DNA from: Planctomycetota bacterium
Lineage (GTDB): Bacteria; Planctomycetota; Planctomycetia; Pirellulales; Pirellulaceae
DNA: 34,012 nt
Direction of reading: 5' to 3'
NCBI GenBank assembly: GCA_963204995.1
Contig: CAUJKL010000651.1
Location: 1 to 34,012 of the forward strand
Shown here: in pieces, positions 26,027-34,012 of the stretch
How the letters are laid out: every line of letters begins with the position of its first letter
Numbering within the stretch: position 1 is the first letter of the stretch
Position numbers and translations under genes: made by a program
Notes under the pieces: model-generated
Databases searched by the model: none
Told to the model about the DNA's origin: nothing
The model's input: only the letters and a program-made list of their open reading frames with translations

Positions 26027-26134
26027 ATGGAATATCGGATCACCAAGGATTGCAAGACCGGTTGGGATGACACGGGAGGTAGTTCAGCGTGGGGAGTGTC
26101 CGAGAACCATGTCTGCTGTGTGGTGAGGACGTAG
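26027..26134 (+). CDS. Possible 35-codon leader or frameshifted start of the HNH gene
   Basis: ATG 26027 follows the AAGGGGGG ribosome site by only four bases. The product would be 35 residues, beginning MEYRITKDCKTGWDDTGG, and the frame ends at TAG 26132. It overlaps the HNH reading frame by 46 bases in another register. It may be a leader peptide coupling translation to that gene, or the true N-terminus of that gene separated by a frameshift. Confidence 0.35.
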   Translation: MEYRITKDCKTGWDDTGGSSAWGVSENHVCCVVRT

Positions 26135-26355
26135 CTTCATGGGCTAACCGAGTAACGAAGGCCGGGTTATTGCCGGACGACATCGCCAGGATCCACGACA
26201 GGTTCCTTGACGCGGCACATATCATCGCCGTTCGTGACGATGGTTCGATGATGGCCGACAAGCTAAAACCGGTATGCCCCGCGTGCCATCGAGTGGTCGA
26301 CAAGCTTACGAACGAACGACGCAAGGAGTTGTTAACTTCAATAGGATACTGCTGA
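26089..26355 (+). CDS. Small HNH/zinc-ribbon protein
   Basis: 88 residues from GTG 26089, with GGAGGT eight bases upstream; the frame is closed by a TAG at 26080. Two CxxC pairs, Cys8/Cys11 and Cys63/Cys66, could bind one zinc. Asp41-Ala-Ala-His44 and Cys66-His67 match the first and last parts of the HNH nuclease fold (AAHI and LCxxCH). The central Asn expected before LKPVC is Lys58 here, so nuclease activity is doubtful. It may be a metal-binding relic or a variant HNH enzyme. It follows the toxin-antitoxin-like pair on the same strand and converges with the Gfo/Idh/MocA gene. Confidence 0.6.
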   Translation: MGSVREPCLLCGEDVASWANRVTKAGLLPDDIARIHDRFLDAAHIIAVRDDGSMMADKLKPVCPACHRVVDKLTNERRKELLTSIGYC

Positions 26356-26370
26356 TCCCAAGCTGTTGCA

Positions 26371-27471
26371 TTACAGCATCGTCAGCGGATTCTTGCGGTT
26401 CTTCAGCGGCATTTCGACGGCCTTGCCTTGCCGATGTGATTCGAAGATCGCTGCGATCATTTCGACGGTCACGCGTCCTTCGTAGACGTTGCACTCCGGC
26501 AAGCGATCTTCCTCGATAGCGGCCAGCAGATCTTGGCAGGCAAGCACGTTTCCGGCGTTTAGGCCGCCGTCGGGTAACGGTTCGGGCTGACCGGGACCGC
26601 CAGAACTGACGGGAACCCACTTGGCACCGCTTCGTCCGGGCGACCAACTAGGATCCGCGAGATAGTTTACGGCGGGCAAGTAGCCAGTTAGTACCTCGAT
26701 AATCCCCTCGGAGCCAAGGATCTGCAATCCGAATCGTTTGCCAGCTCCCATGTTTCGCGTGGAAGCAAAGTACGCCGTCACGCCGTCATTCATCCCGTAC
26801 ATCGCCGACAGGGAGTCGCCAGCGAGGGGGCCGATTCCTTCCGGGCCGTCAGCGACGTGCCCCTTACTAACGGGTTGGCCACCTTGCGTGACGTTGGCCA
26901 TGCACCAGTTGGGCTCGCCACCAAAGTGATGCATCAGGTTCATGACGTGGCTGCCGAGAACCCACAAATCTTCACCGCCGCCACGTCCGTCCTCTTTGCC
27001 ACGCCCGCGCAACTCAAGCACCTTCCCGATACGCCCGTCATAGATCATGTCGCTGATGACGTGTAGCTTGGGGCTGTATCGTGTTTGATGAGCAACCGCG
27101 AGTTTGATGTCATGTTTCTCACAAGCCGCAACTATCTCGTCAGCCTCTTCGAGCGTGCGGCACATCGGTTTTTCCATGTAGACGTGCATGCCTCGCTCGG
27201 CAGCCGCCAGTACCATGTCACGATGCTGGTCCAGCCAACGTGGGCCGATCGCGACAATATCGGGCTTGGCCTCGTCGAGCATCCGGCGATAGTCCGCGTA
27301 GCCCTGCGGAGCGGAGAGTCGGGTGACGGCGGCGGCTAGCCCTGGCTCATCGGCGTCCGCGACACCGACGATTTCGCATTCAGGCAACTGCAGCCAGACT
27401 GTGTCGATGCCGTGCCCATAGTTGCCTCGACCTGTGTGACCAATGACGGCGACGCGATACTTGGCAGGCAC
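26371..27471 (-). CDS. Gfo/Idh/MocA family oxidoreductase
   Basis: 366 residues, GTG start with GAGGAG eight bases upstream. The N-terminal Rossmann domain reads VAVIGHTGRGNYGHG (about 7-21). The family motif is MEKPM near residue 99, and GRIGKVLELRGRGKEDGRGGGEDLWVLGSHVMNLMHHFGG carries the substrate-side His and Asp-type residues. There is no Tat signal, so this is a cytosolic member, unlike many secreted planctomycete relatives. It differs clearly from the first Gfo/Idh/MocA protein in this window, with an extended histidine-containing MNLMHHFGGEP region. The sugar or polyol substrate is unknown. It is transcribed alone. Confidence 0.94.
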   Translation of the reverse strand: MPAKYRVAVIGHTGRGNYGHGIDTVWLQLPECEIVGVADADEPGLAAAVTRLSAPQGYADYRRMLDEAKPDIVAIGPRWLDQHRDMVLAAAERGMHVYMEKPMCRTLEEADEIVAACEKHDIKLAVAHQTRYSPKLHVISDMIYDGRIGKVLELRGRGKEDGRGGGEDLWVLGSHVMNLMHHFGGEPNWCMANVTQGGQPVSKGHVADGPEGIGPLAGDSLSAMYGMNDGVTAYFASTRNMGAGKRFGLQILGSEGIIEVLTGYLPAVNYLADPSWSPGRSGAKWVPVSSGGPGQPEPLPDGGLNAGNVLACQDLLAAIEEDRLPECNVYEGRVTVEMIAAIFESHRQGKAVEMPLKNRKNPLTML

Positions 27472-27529
27472 GATCTAACTCCTCATCCACGGTACACTTC
27501 GCTGACAGAAGACTCGACGCATCAAGACT

Positions 27530-28552
27530 CTACGCAACCGTCTCGTACTTACCGAAGATCATGCGACCGGCACTGGTCTGCAACACGCTGGTCACCGCGA
27601 TACGAACGTTTTGATTGACGTGGTCTCGGCCTCCTTCGACGACGATCATCGTTCCGTCGTCAAGGTATCCAACTCCCTGGCCCATCTCTTCGCCCGGCTT
27701 CACGATCCGAACATCGAGATGCTCGCCCGGCAGATAGACGGGTTTCAACGAGTTGGCAACATCGTTCAAGTTGATCACGGCTACTCCGTGAATCTTGGCG
27801 ACTTTGTTGAGATTGTAGTCGCCGGTCACGACCTTGCCGCTCAAGTGCTTGGCGAGCAAGACCAACTTCATATCCACCGGCTGGCCCACCATCTCGGGAG
27901 TCTCGCGGTCGTGAATGCTAAGTTCGACGGTGCCGCAAGTCCGCAGCCGATTCAAAATATCGAGTCCGCGGCGACCGCGCGAGCGACGCATCTTGTCGCT
28001 GCTGTCGGCGATCGCTTGTAACTCGCTGAGAACGAAGCGAGGCATCACTAACATGTTATCGAAGACGCCTGTTTCGACGAGATCCGCGATGCGCCCGTCG
28101 ATGACGACACTGGTGTCGAGAAGGTAAGGCTTCACACCTTTGACTTCTTTCGAAAACTCGACGTAGGGGATGATGAAGCGAAAGTCGTCGCGAGTCTGTA
28201 CGAGCATGCTGATGCAGAAGTAACAGAACATGGTGCCGATGACGAGCTGTACCGAGTACATGTATTTCGTGATTTGGAATTGGGTCATCAGCGGTTCGAT
28301 GATGAAGCCGACCACCAACGACAAAAACAGGCCGATCAGAATCCCAAAATAGACGCAGCTGATAATATCGATTCGCTTGCGTGGCGTGGCGGCATCAAAT
28401 CCGATGAGTCCAACGGCAAGCGTGACGATCGCCACAAAGACTAACCACGGCGATTGGAATGTTGGTGCGTCCGGTCCCGGGGCATTGATAACGGCAAAGC
28501 CAACCCCGACTGCGGCGAGAAGAAAGATCCCTCGAAGAATCCAAAGTACCAT
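27530..28552 (-). CDS. Membrane PIN-TRAM domain protein (YacL-like)
   Basis: 340 residues from ATG 28552, preceded by GGAGCAGAAAGCAG; a longer frame to 28633 begins in noncoding DNA. Four membrane helices occupy about residues 1-125. A PIN domain starts at YLLDTSVVIDGRIADL (Asp146 is the first acidic ligand), continues with the ELQAIADSSDKMRRSRGRRGLDIL segment and closes with VTGDYNLNKVA. The C-terminal TRAM domain reads VYLPGEHLDVRIVKPGEEMGQGVGYLDDGTMIVVEGG. This is the architecture of YacL of Firmicutes, a membrane-bound putative RNase; function in this phylum is inference. It has a 24-base AT-rich palindrome upstream. Confidence 0.92.
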   Translation of the reverse strand: MVLWILRGIFLLAAVGVGFAVINAPGPDAPTFQSPWLVFVAIVTLAVGLIGFDAATPRKRIDIISCVYFGILIGLFLSLVVGFIIEPLMTQFQITKYMYSVQLVIGTMFCYFCISMLVQTRDDFRFIIPYVEFSKEVKGVKPYLLDTSVVIDGRIADLVETGVFDNMLVMPRFVLSELQAIADSSDKMRRSRGRRGLDILNRLRTCGTVELSIHDRETPEMVGQPVDMKLVLLAKHLSGKVVTGDYNLNKVAKIHGVAVINLNDVANSLKPVYLPGEHLDVRIVKPGEEMGQGVGYLDDGTMIVVEGGRDHVNQNVRIAVTSVLQTSAGRMIFGKYETVA

Positions 28553-28636
28553 AGTTCTGCTTTCTGCTCCGGCGATGCGCCTTAGTGGGAGGATAACGTA
28601 GAGGGAAGGAGCGGGATGCCACCGTCCCGCCACTCC

Positions 28637-28660
28637 GTATTATATTGCAATATATTACGA
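28637..28660. promoter_or_regulatory. 24-base AT-rich imperfect palindrome
   Basis: The sequence reads CGTATTATATTGCAATATATTACG in two symmetric halves around ATATTGCAATAT, with only one mismatched pair. It lies about 85 bases upstream of the YacL-like gene, in a G+C-rich genome. It could be an operator or part of the promoter of that gene. Confidence 0.5.
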
Positions 28661-28724
28661 TTCGCATTCTAGCGTTGCTCCCCCCGAGCCGACTACCCCT
28701 CGCTTCGACAATTGCCGTTTTGGC

Positions 28725-29858
28725 TTAGCTGAAATGCCGCTCGTATTGCTCGTTGCAAAAGCGATCCGTCATACCTGCGATATACTCCCCCACAGTTCGT
28801 GGCAGGCCAACCGATTCGCTGCGAGTTAAATAGCGTTTGGGTAGTCGTCCGGGCTCGCGCAGATAACCCGCGAAAATCTTACGAAGCCGGCTCTGTGCTT
28901 GCTCTCGAACCCGGATAATCTCTGGATGTCTGTACACGCGGTCGTAAAGGAATTTCTCCAATTCAGACTTTTGCGACGCGACCAGGTCACTTGGTTCGAT
29001 GGAGATCGGCGAAAGTCGAGCCTGCTGGGCGTTTTGCAGTTCGGCGGTCGCAAGCAGCTGACCGCACTGTCGCAAAACATCACTTACTTGATAATCGATC
29101 AATTCGTGTACGAGAGTTTGGCGCAGGACGCGAGGGGACAAGTTCGAATAACGCTCGTTGACACGGCGTAGCATCTCGCGAATCAGCGAAACCTCGGCCA
29201 ACTCATCCAAGGTTAACAAACCGAGTTTCACCGCATCGTCCGTGTCGTGAGCATCGTAAGTGATGCTGTCTGCTGCATCGACCAGTTGTACTTCTAGCAA
29301 GGGCTTGAGGTCTGGATTCTGTTTGTCGGCCCGAACGCCTTGGCCATCGAGGACTTCGCTCGTCAAATTCAAACCCGGAAAGCCGTGATATCGAACGTCG
29401 ATTTCTTCGGCGATCGTCAAGGCATGTTCGTTGTGCGAGAAACCGCCTACATCCCGCAGGCATTCGTTTAGGGCGTCTTCGCCAGCGTGGCCGAATGGCG
29501 GATGACCGATATCGTGGAACAGCGCAAGTGCTTCGATGAGATCCTCATTCAATTGCAACGCGCGACCGATAGTCCTGGCAATCGAAGCGACTTCATGCGT
29601 GTGCGTTAACCGCGTGCGATGATAGTCCCCCATCTCACCGGTAAAGACCTGCATCTTTCCGCTCAGCCGACGGTAAGCCGAACAATGCAGAATCCGATCG
29701 CGATCGCGCTGGAAGGGCCCGCGATAAGGATGCTCGGGCTCGGCGTATTTGCGCCCTTTGGAATCGATGCTCCGCATTGCGTAGGGAGCGAGCAACACGG
29801 CCTCGCGCTCCTTGTAAGTTTGCAGTCCCGGTAACAGGATCGCATTATCCGACGACAT
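28725..29858 (-). CDS. dgt: dGTPase (deoxyguanosine triphosphate triphosphohydrolase-like)
   Basis: 377 residues from ATG 29858 (AAAGAG upstream); an extension to 29912 is not supported. The HD-domain metal ligands are recognisable: the TRLTHTHEVASIARTI helix, His115-Asp116 in FHDIGHPPFGH, and the later Asp in DAADSITYDAHD. The early segment CSAYRRLSGKMQVF is the typical dGTPase signature. It cleaves dNTPs to deoxynucleoside plus triphosphate, controlling nucleotide pools. At this length it is the shorter (type 2) form and not the E. coli enzyme of about 500 residues. It is divergent from uvrA, separated by 116 bases. Confidence 0.93.
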   Translation of the reverse strand: MSSDNAILLPGLQTYKEREAVLLAPYAMRSIDSKGRKYAEPEHPYRGPFQRDRDRILHCSAYRRLSGKMQVFTGEMGDYHRTRLTHTHEVASIARTIGRALQLNEDLIEALALFHDIGHPPFGHAGEDALNECLRDVGGFSHNEHALTIAEEIDVRYHGFPGLNLTSEVLDGQGVRADKQNPDLKPLLEVQLVDAADSITYDAHDTDDAVKLGLLTLDELAEVSLIREMLRRVNERYSNLSPRVLRQTLVHELIDYQVSDVLRQCGQLLATAELQNAQQARLSPISIEPSDLVASQKSELEKFLYDRVYRHPEIIRVREQAQSRLRKIFAGYLREPGRLPKRYLTRSESVGLPRTVGEYIAGMTDRFCNEQYERHFS

Positions 29859-29876
29859 GATTCTCTTTCTGTAGAC

Positions 29877-29891
29877 GAACGCAAACGGTTC
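29877..29891. promoter_or_regulatory. Inverted repeat GAAC-N7-GTTC between dgt and uvrA
   Basis: GAAC and GTTC with a 7-base spacer lie between the dGTPase and uvrA starts. It resembles the half-sites of DNA-damage (SOS) operators, which often carry GAAC/GTTC, but the spacing does not match the Gram-positive box (N4) or the alphaproteobacterial direct repeat. Confidence 0.2.
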
Positions 29892-29974
29892 AAGCCTGCA
29901 AGGTTGTACCAAATTGCCTGCTTTGCTACCGTGATGGATTCGCTCCTTCCCAAAATCGTAGACCCTAGCACCTT

Positions 29975-32851
29975 ATGTCAACAAGTCCTCACCTCGACGA
30001 CCGCCCGCCGTCGCACAGCAACGAGGAAGCGTTGATCCGGATTCGGGGAGCGCGAGTTCATAACCTCAAGAATGTTAGCCTCGATATTCCTCGCGACGAA
30101 CTGGTCGTACTCACCGGCCCGAGTGGATCGGGCAAGAGCAGCTTGGCGTTCGACACGTTGTTCGCAGAAGGCCAACGCCAATTCATCGAGAGCTTGTCGG
30201 TGTATGCACGCCAGTTTCTGCACCAGATGGAACGCCCCGATGTCGATCTGATCGAGGGCCTTCAGCCGACACTGTGCATCGATCAACGCCCGGGCAACCA
30301 GAATCCACGCAGCACAGTCGCGACCGTCACGGAGATTTACGATTATCTCCGCTTGATGATGGCTCGCCTCGGCACACCGCACTGTCCCGATTGTGGCGTG
30401 CCGATCCAACAGCAAACAACCGAACAGATCCAGGAACGGCTGCTCGAAATGCCGGAAGGAACGAAGGCGATGCTGCTCGCACCACTCGTGCGTGGCAGAC
30501 GAGGACAGCATCAAGAAGTCTTCGCCCAGATTCGCAAGGCAGGACTAGTCCGTGCCCGAGTCGACGGAGACGTTTACGAACTTGACCAGGCTCCGGAACT
30601 CGCAGCAAGTAAGAATCACCACATCGACGCCGTCGTGGATCGCATTATCATTCGCCCTGGCATCGGCGCTCGACTTGCCGAATCGATTCAGATGGCGGTT
30701 CGACTGGGCGATGGATTGATGGCCGTCTGTTACCACAGCGGTGCAGACGAAAATAGTCGCAACGGTACGACCAACGGCTGGAAGGACGAGTTGTACAGTA
30801 CGGTCTACGCCTGCCCGAACTGCAACATCAGCTTCGAGGAACTGGAACCACGCACCTTCAGCTTCAACAGCCCGTACGGTGCTTGCCCCGTATGCGACGG
30901 TCTCGGTACACGCGAGGAGTTCGATCCCGAGCTGATACTGCCAAGCAACGAAGGCTCGCGTGCTGACGACGCATTCATTCCGTGGAAAGGGCTGCCGGCT
31001 GCCGCGACGAAAAAGCTGCAATCGGAACTCGACAAGTTCTTCGAAGCGAACAAGGTCACGTGGGAGACGCCGCTCGGGGAATACTCCGAATCGGCCATGA
31101 ACCACTTTCTACACGGTCAGGTTCGCCCAAAGTTTCTTGGCGCGCTGCTGATGCTCGAAAAGGAGTACGCGACGACGACGCGAAAACCTCGACTCGAACA
31201 GCTCGCCACCTTTCGCGGCAAGGTCACCTGCCGCGAGTGCAATGGTTCAAGACTTCGTCGCGAGGCTGGCGGAGTGCGCGTGGGAGGCAATACGATTCAC
31301 GAAATCACGCAACTGTCAGTCGGACGTGCGAAAGAGTTTTTCGACACGCTTCAGTTTGCCTCGCGAGACCGCCCCGTCGCGGAGCCCCTGCTCACAGAGA
31401 TCTGTCATCGCCTCGAATTCCTTATGAAGGTCGGAGTCGATTACCTGGGGCTCGGCCGCGCTGCGGATACGTTGAGTGGCGGCGAGTTGCAGCGCGTGCG
31501 ACTCGCCACAAGTATCGGTTCAGGGTTGGTGGGCGTGTGCTACGTGCTGGACGAGCCTTCGATCGGCTTGCACCAGCGCGACAATCAACGACTGATCGAT
31601 GCCATTCGAGATTTGCAGCGCCAAGGTAACACAGTCATCGTCGTCGAGCACGACGAAGCCATGATGCGCGCAGCCGATCGCTTGATCGATGTTGGCCCCG
31701 GTGCTGGTTCCGGAGGCGGTCAGATCATCGCTCAAGGTACGACAGCGGAAGTTTGTGCGAACGAAGTGTCCGTCACCGGGCGATACCTTTCAGGACTCGA
31801 CAAAATCGCTGTTCCGGAGACGCGGCGCCGAGCCGCGAAATCTCGCTCGCTGGTTCTGGAAGGAGCCGAGATCAATAACTTGCGGCGTGTCGATGCGTCG
31901 TTCCCGCTAGGTTGCTTCGTCTGTGTGACCGGCGTGAGCGGTTCCGGAAAGAGTTCGCTGATCAACGAGACCCTGGCTCCCGCGCTCACACGTCGGCTGG
32001 GCGGATTGGCTCCCAAGCCAGGCCGATTCACGAGCCTGCGTGGCGTCAGCCAAATCGACAAAGTGATTCAAATCGACCAGTCACCAATCGGCCGTACACC
32101 GCGCAGCAACGCAGCAACTTACACCGGGTTGTTCGATGAGATCCGCAAGGTCTTCGCGAACACCCGCGACGCCAAGCAACGCGGTTTCCGCGCCAGTCGC
32201 TTTAGCTTCAATGCCAAGACTGGTCGTTGCGAAGAGTGCCAAGGTCACGGCGTAAAAAAGATCGAGATGAATTTCCTGCCCGATCTGTTCGTCACATGCA
32301 ACGAATGCCGTGGTGCGCGATTCAACCGGCAGACGCTGCAAGTCAAATATCGCGGCAAGTCGATCGCCGACATTCTCGACATGGCGATCGGAGATGCGAC
32401 TGAATTCTTCGAGAACTTCGCCGCCATTCACCGCGTGCTGCAATGCCTCGTCGACGTCGGACTCGGTTACCTGCCGCTCGGGCAACCTTCGACCACTGTT
32501 TCGGGAGGCGAGGCCCAACGCATTAAACTCGGTACGCAACTCGCACGCGTCGACACCGGCAACACGCTGTACCTGCTGGACGAACCGACGACCGGCTTGC
32601 ACTTCGACGACATTCGCCGCTTGCTCGATGTACTCAGCCGTCTGGTCGATCGCGGCAATACGGTGATCGTCATCGAACACAACCTCGACGTGATCAAGTG
32701 TGCTGACTGGTTGATCGACCTAGGTCCCGAAGGTGGCGAAGGCGGCGGCCAGATCATAGCCACCGGCACACCCGAGGAAGTCGCCGCGATCGATGCAAGT
32801 CACACAGGATTGTATCTAAAACCACTGCTGAACGGGCAGGTCACGACATGA
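29975..32851 (+). CDS. uvrA: Excinuclease ABC subunit A
   Basis: A 958-residue DNA damage recognition ATPase, standard length. Walker A motifs are at 48-56 (GPSGSGKSS) and 653-661 (GVSGSGKSS). ABC signatures read LSGGELQRVRLA and VSGGEAQRIKL, and the second Walker B reads LYLLDEPTTGLH. The first zinc site uses Cys280, Cys283, Cys304 and Cys307, and the second Cys752, Cys755, Cys775 and Cys778. UvrA dimers load UvrB at bulky lesions for nucleotide excision repair. ATG 29975 follows a region with no strong Shine-Dalgarno. Genes for UvrB and UvrC are not in this window. It is transcribed alone, divergent from dgt. Confidence 0.99.
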   Translation: MSTSPHLDDRPPSHSNEEALIRIRGARVHNLKNVSLDIPRDELVVLTGPSGSGKSSLAFDTLFAEGQRQFIESLSVYARQFLHQMERPDVDLIEGLQPTLCIDQRPGNQNPRSTVATVTEIYDYLRLMMARLGTPHCPDCGVPIQQQTTEQIQERLLEMPEGTKAMLLAPLVRGRRGQHQEVFAQIRKAGLVRARVDGDVYELDQAPELAASKNHHIDAVVDRIIIRPGIGARLAESIQMAVRLGDGLMAVCYHSGADENSRNGTTNGWKDELYSTVYACPNCNISFEELEPRTFSFNSPYGACPVCDGLGTREEFDPELILPSNEGSRADDAFIPWKGLPAAATKKLQSELDKFFEANKVTWETPLGEYSESAMNHFLHGQVRPKFLGALLMLEKEYATTTRKPRLEQLATFRGKVTCRECNGSRLRREAGGVRVGGNTIHEITQLSVGRAKEFFDTLQFASRDRPVAEPLLTEICHRLEFLMKVGVDYLGLGRAADTLSGGELQRVRLATSIGSGLVGVCYVLDEPSIGLHQRDNQRLIDAIRDLQRQGNTVIVVEHDEAMMRAADRLIDVGPGAGSGGGQIIAQGTTAEVCANEVSVTGRYLSGLDKIAVPETRRRAAKSRSLVLEGAEINNLRRVDASFPLGCFVCVTGVSGSGKSSLINETLAPALTRRLGGLAPKPGRFTSLRGVSQIDKVIQIDQSPIGRTPRSNAATYTGLFDEIRKVFANTRDAKQRGFRASRFSFNAKTGRCEECQGHGVKKIEMNFLPDLFVTCNECRGARFNRQTLQVKYRGKSIADILDMAIGDATEFFENFAAIHRVLQCLVDVGLGYLPLGQPSTTVSGGEAQRIKLGTQLARVDTGNTLYLLDEPTTGLHFDDIRRLLDVLSRLVDRGNTVIVIEHNLDVIKCADWLIDLGPEGGEGGGQIIATGTPEEVAAIDASHTGLYLKPLLNGQVTT

Positions 32852-32952
32852 ACGTCGCGATTCGCGGTTGGCTTTGTTGAAACCCGCTTCCCGAACTGGT
32901 CTAATCCCAGCCGAGCCGTAAATCTACTCATCCCTCTCACTGGATTAAACTT

Positions 32953-34012
32953 ATGCGAACCCTTCTGTTGACGCTGACTCTCATGTTTGTGTCACACTCA
33001 ATTGCTGTCGAAGAACTCACACTCTTTGTTGCCACCACGATCGCAGCCGAACCCGACAACGAAGGCTTCTCGCCGCTATTCAATGGCAAAGACCTGACGG
33101 GCTGGGTGCTGACGAACACACCACCGCAGACCTGGACCTTCCAGGATGGCATGTTGATCTGCTCGGGAAAGCCGATCGGCGAAATTCGCACCGAGCGGAT
33201 GTATCAGAACTTCATCATGGAACTCGAATGGCGACACATGGTTCCGCGAGGCAATGCGGGTGTGTTTATCTGGGCTGACGATATCACGGCGCGGGGAGTG
33301 CCGTTTCATCGCGGCATCGAAGTTCAGGTGTTGGAGAACGCTTACGGCAACTCGCAGAGTCATACCACGCATGGCGACATCTTCCCGATTCACGGAGCGA
33401 CGATGACTCCGGTCAATGGCCGAGGCGGCAGCCGCGCGTTTCCCACCGAGGAGCGTTCCAAGCCGAGTCCCGAATGGAATCACTACCGGATCACGTGTCA
33501 GGACGGCGAGATCTCGTTAGCGGTCAACGGCAAAGTCGTCACGCAGGGCAAGGATTGCAGCCCGCGAAAGGGATACATCTGTCTCGAGTCCGAAGGCGGG
33601 GTCGTGCATTATCGAAATGTTCGTATCAAAGAGTTGCCCGAGACGCCGGTCGACGCAGTTCATGTCGCGATCGCCAATCGCGGCTATCGATCGATCTACA
33701 CAGGGCTGGATCTGACTGGATGGACCGGCGAAGAAGAAGCAGTCAACTTGTGGCACGCGAACGACTGGGTTCTGTCGTGCGACGGACCAAAGGCGAGCGG
33801 CGACGCGACGCTCTCGACGAGCGAGCAATTCAGCGAGGTCGGCTTCGTATTCGACGCGCGGATCAAGGAAGCTGGCAAGCCGCTGCAGGTTCGTCTCCAC
33901 AATGCAACGATCGACACTAACGACCCGGCGATTGCGAAGCATCTGGAGAAGACGGGGAGCTGGAATCGGTTCGTGGGGACGCGAAGTGGCAACACTTTCA
34001 CGTTGACCGTCA
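32953..34012 (+). CDS. DUF1080 (3-keto-disaccharide hydrolase) protein, tandem domains, 3' end missing
   Basis: The reading frame starts at ATG 32953 and is still open at the window edge (353 codons). A hydrophobic N-terminus of about 20 residues serves as a signal peptide. The first DUF1080/LamG-like domain runs from about residue 38 (FSPLFNGKDLTGW) to 230, including RGNAGVFIWADD, GIEVQVLEN, and the closing GYICLESEGGVVHYRNVRIKEL. A second copy begins near 248 (YRSIYTGLDLTGWTG). Family members hydrolyse 3-keto-glycosides or act as binding modules and are secreted by planctomycetes. Tandem arrangement suggests one copy may be a binding module. No ribosome site is obvious. The end of the gene is outside the window. 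Confidence 0.92.
   Translation, partial: MRTLLLTLTLMFVSHSIAVEELTLFVATTIAAEPDNEGFSPLFNGKDLTGWVLTNTPPQTWTFQDGMLICSGKPIGEIRTERMYQNFIMELEWRHMVPRGNAGVFIWADDITARGVPFHRGIEVQVLENAYGNSQSHTTHGDIFPIHGATMTPVNGRGGSRAFPTEERSKPSPEWNHYRITCQDGEISLAVNGKVVTQGKDCSPRKGYICLESEGGVVHYRNVRIKELPETPVDAVHVAIANRGYRSIYTGLDLTGWTGEEEAVNLWHANDWVLSCDGPKASGDATLSTSEQFSEVGFVFDARIKEAGKPLQVRLHNATIDTNDPAIAKHLEKTGSWNRFVGTRSGNTFTLTV

Overview
The window looks like chromosomal DNA of a Planctomycetota bacterium, most likely of the Pirellulales. This is inference from gene content and style: a moderately high G+C, loosely packed genome; secreted DUF4838 and DUF1080 (3-keto-disaccharide hydrolase) proteins; two Gfo/Idh/MocA oxidoreductases; a Hanks-type kinase fused to a receiver domain; a long anti-sigma/FecR-like membrane protein; and palindromic repeats of the kind scattered through these genomes. 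No rRNA, tRNA, CRISPR array, prophage or insertion sequence was seen.

Layout. 1-6100: an SDR oxidoreductase with a 33-bp-stem palindromic repeat just past its end, a gene-poor stretch with a repeat-flanked hairpin and a possible gene remnant, a secreted DUF4838 protein, a DUF2784 membrane protein, and a glycerate 2-kinase carrying a perfect 24-bp inverted repeat inside its reading frame. 6100-13700: a large secreted protein of unknown function, a small conserved protein behind a candidate sigma-54 promoter and followed by a strong terminator, a Ser/Thr kinase with a degenerate receiver, a translationally coupled MFS transporter and Gfo/Idh/MocA dehydrogenase, and a YheU-like small protein. 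13900-20040: a DegT/DnrJ/EryC1-type PLP enzyme, a TPR protein, an HDOD protein, a small membrane or secreted protein, and a 753-residue single-pass membrane protein with a FecR-like region.

20300-25250 is the functional core: hpf (ribosome hibernation), ptsN (EIIA-Ntr), ptsH (HPr), ptsI (enzyme I) and rng (RNase G/E) lie on one strand with short gaps. A complete phosphorelay with no sugar permease is thus placed beside genes for ribosome silencing and RNA decay, which suggests a regulatory rather than transport PTS. A PIN-domain protein with an overlapping antitoxin-like gene and a small HNH/zinc-ribbon protein follow.

26370-34012: a second Gfo/Idh/MocA oxidoreductase, a membrane PIN-TRAM protein with an AT-rich palindrome upstream, a dGTPase divergent from uvrA, and a DUF1080 protein that runs off the right end.

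The most unusual observations are the in-frame palindrome in the glycerate kinase gene, the sigma-54-like promoter with an upstream 12-bp perfect palindrome, and the hpf-ptsN-ptsH-ptsI-rng arrangement.
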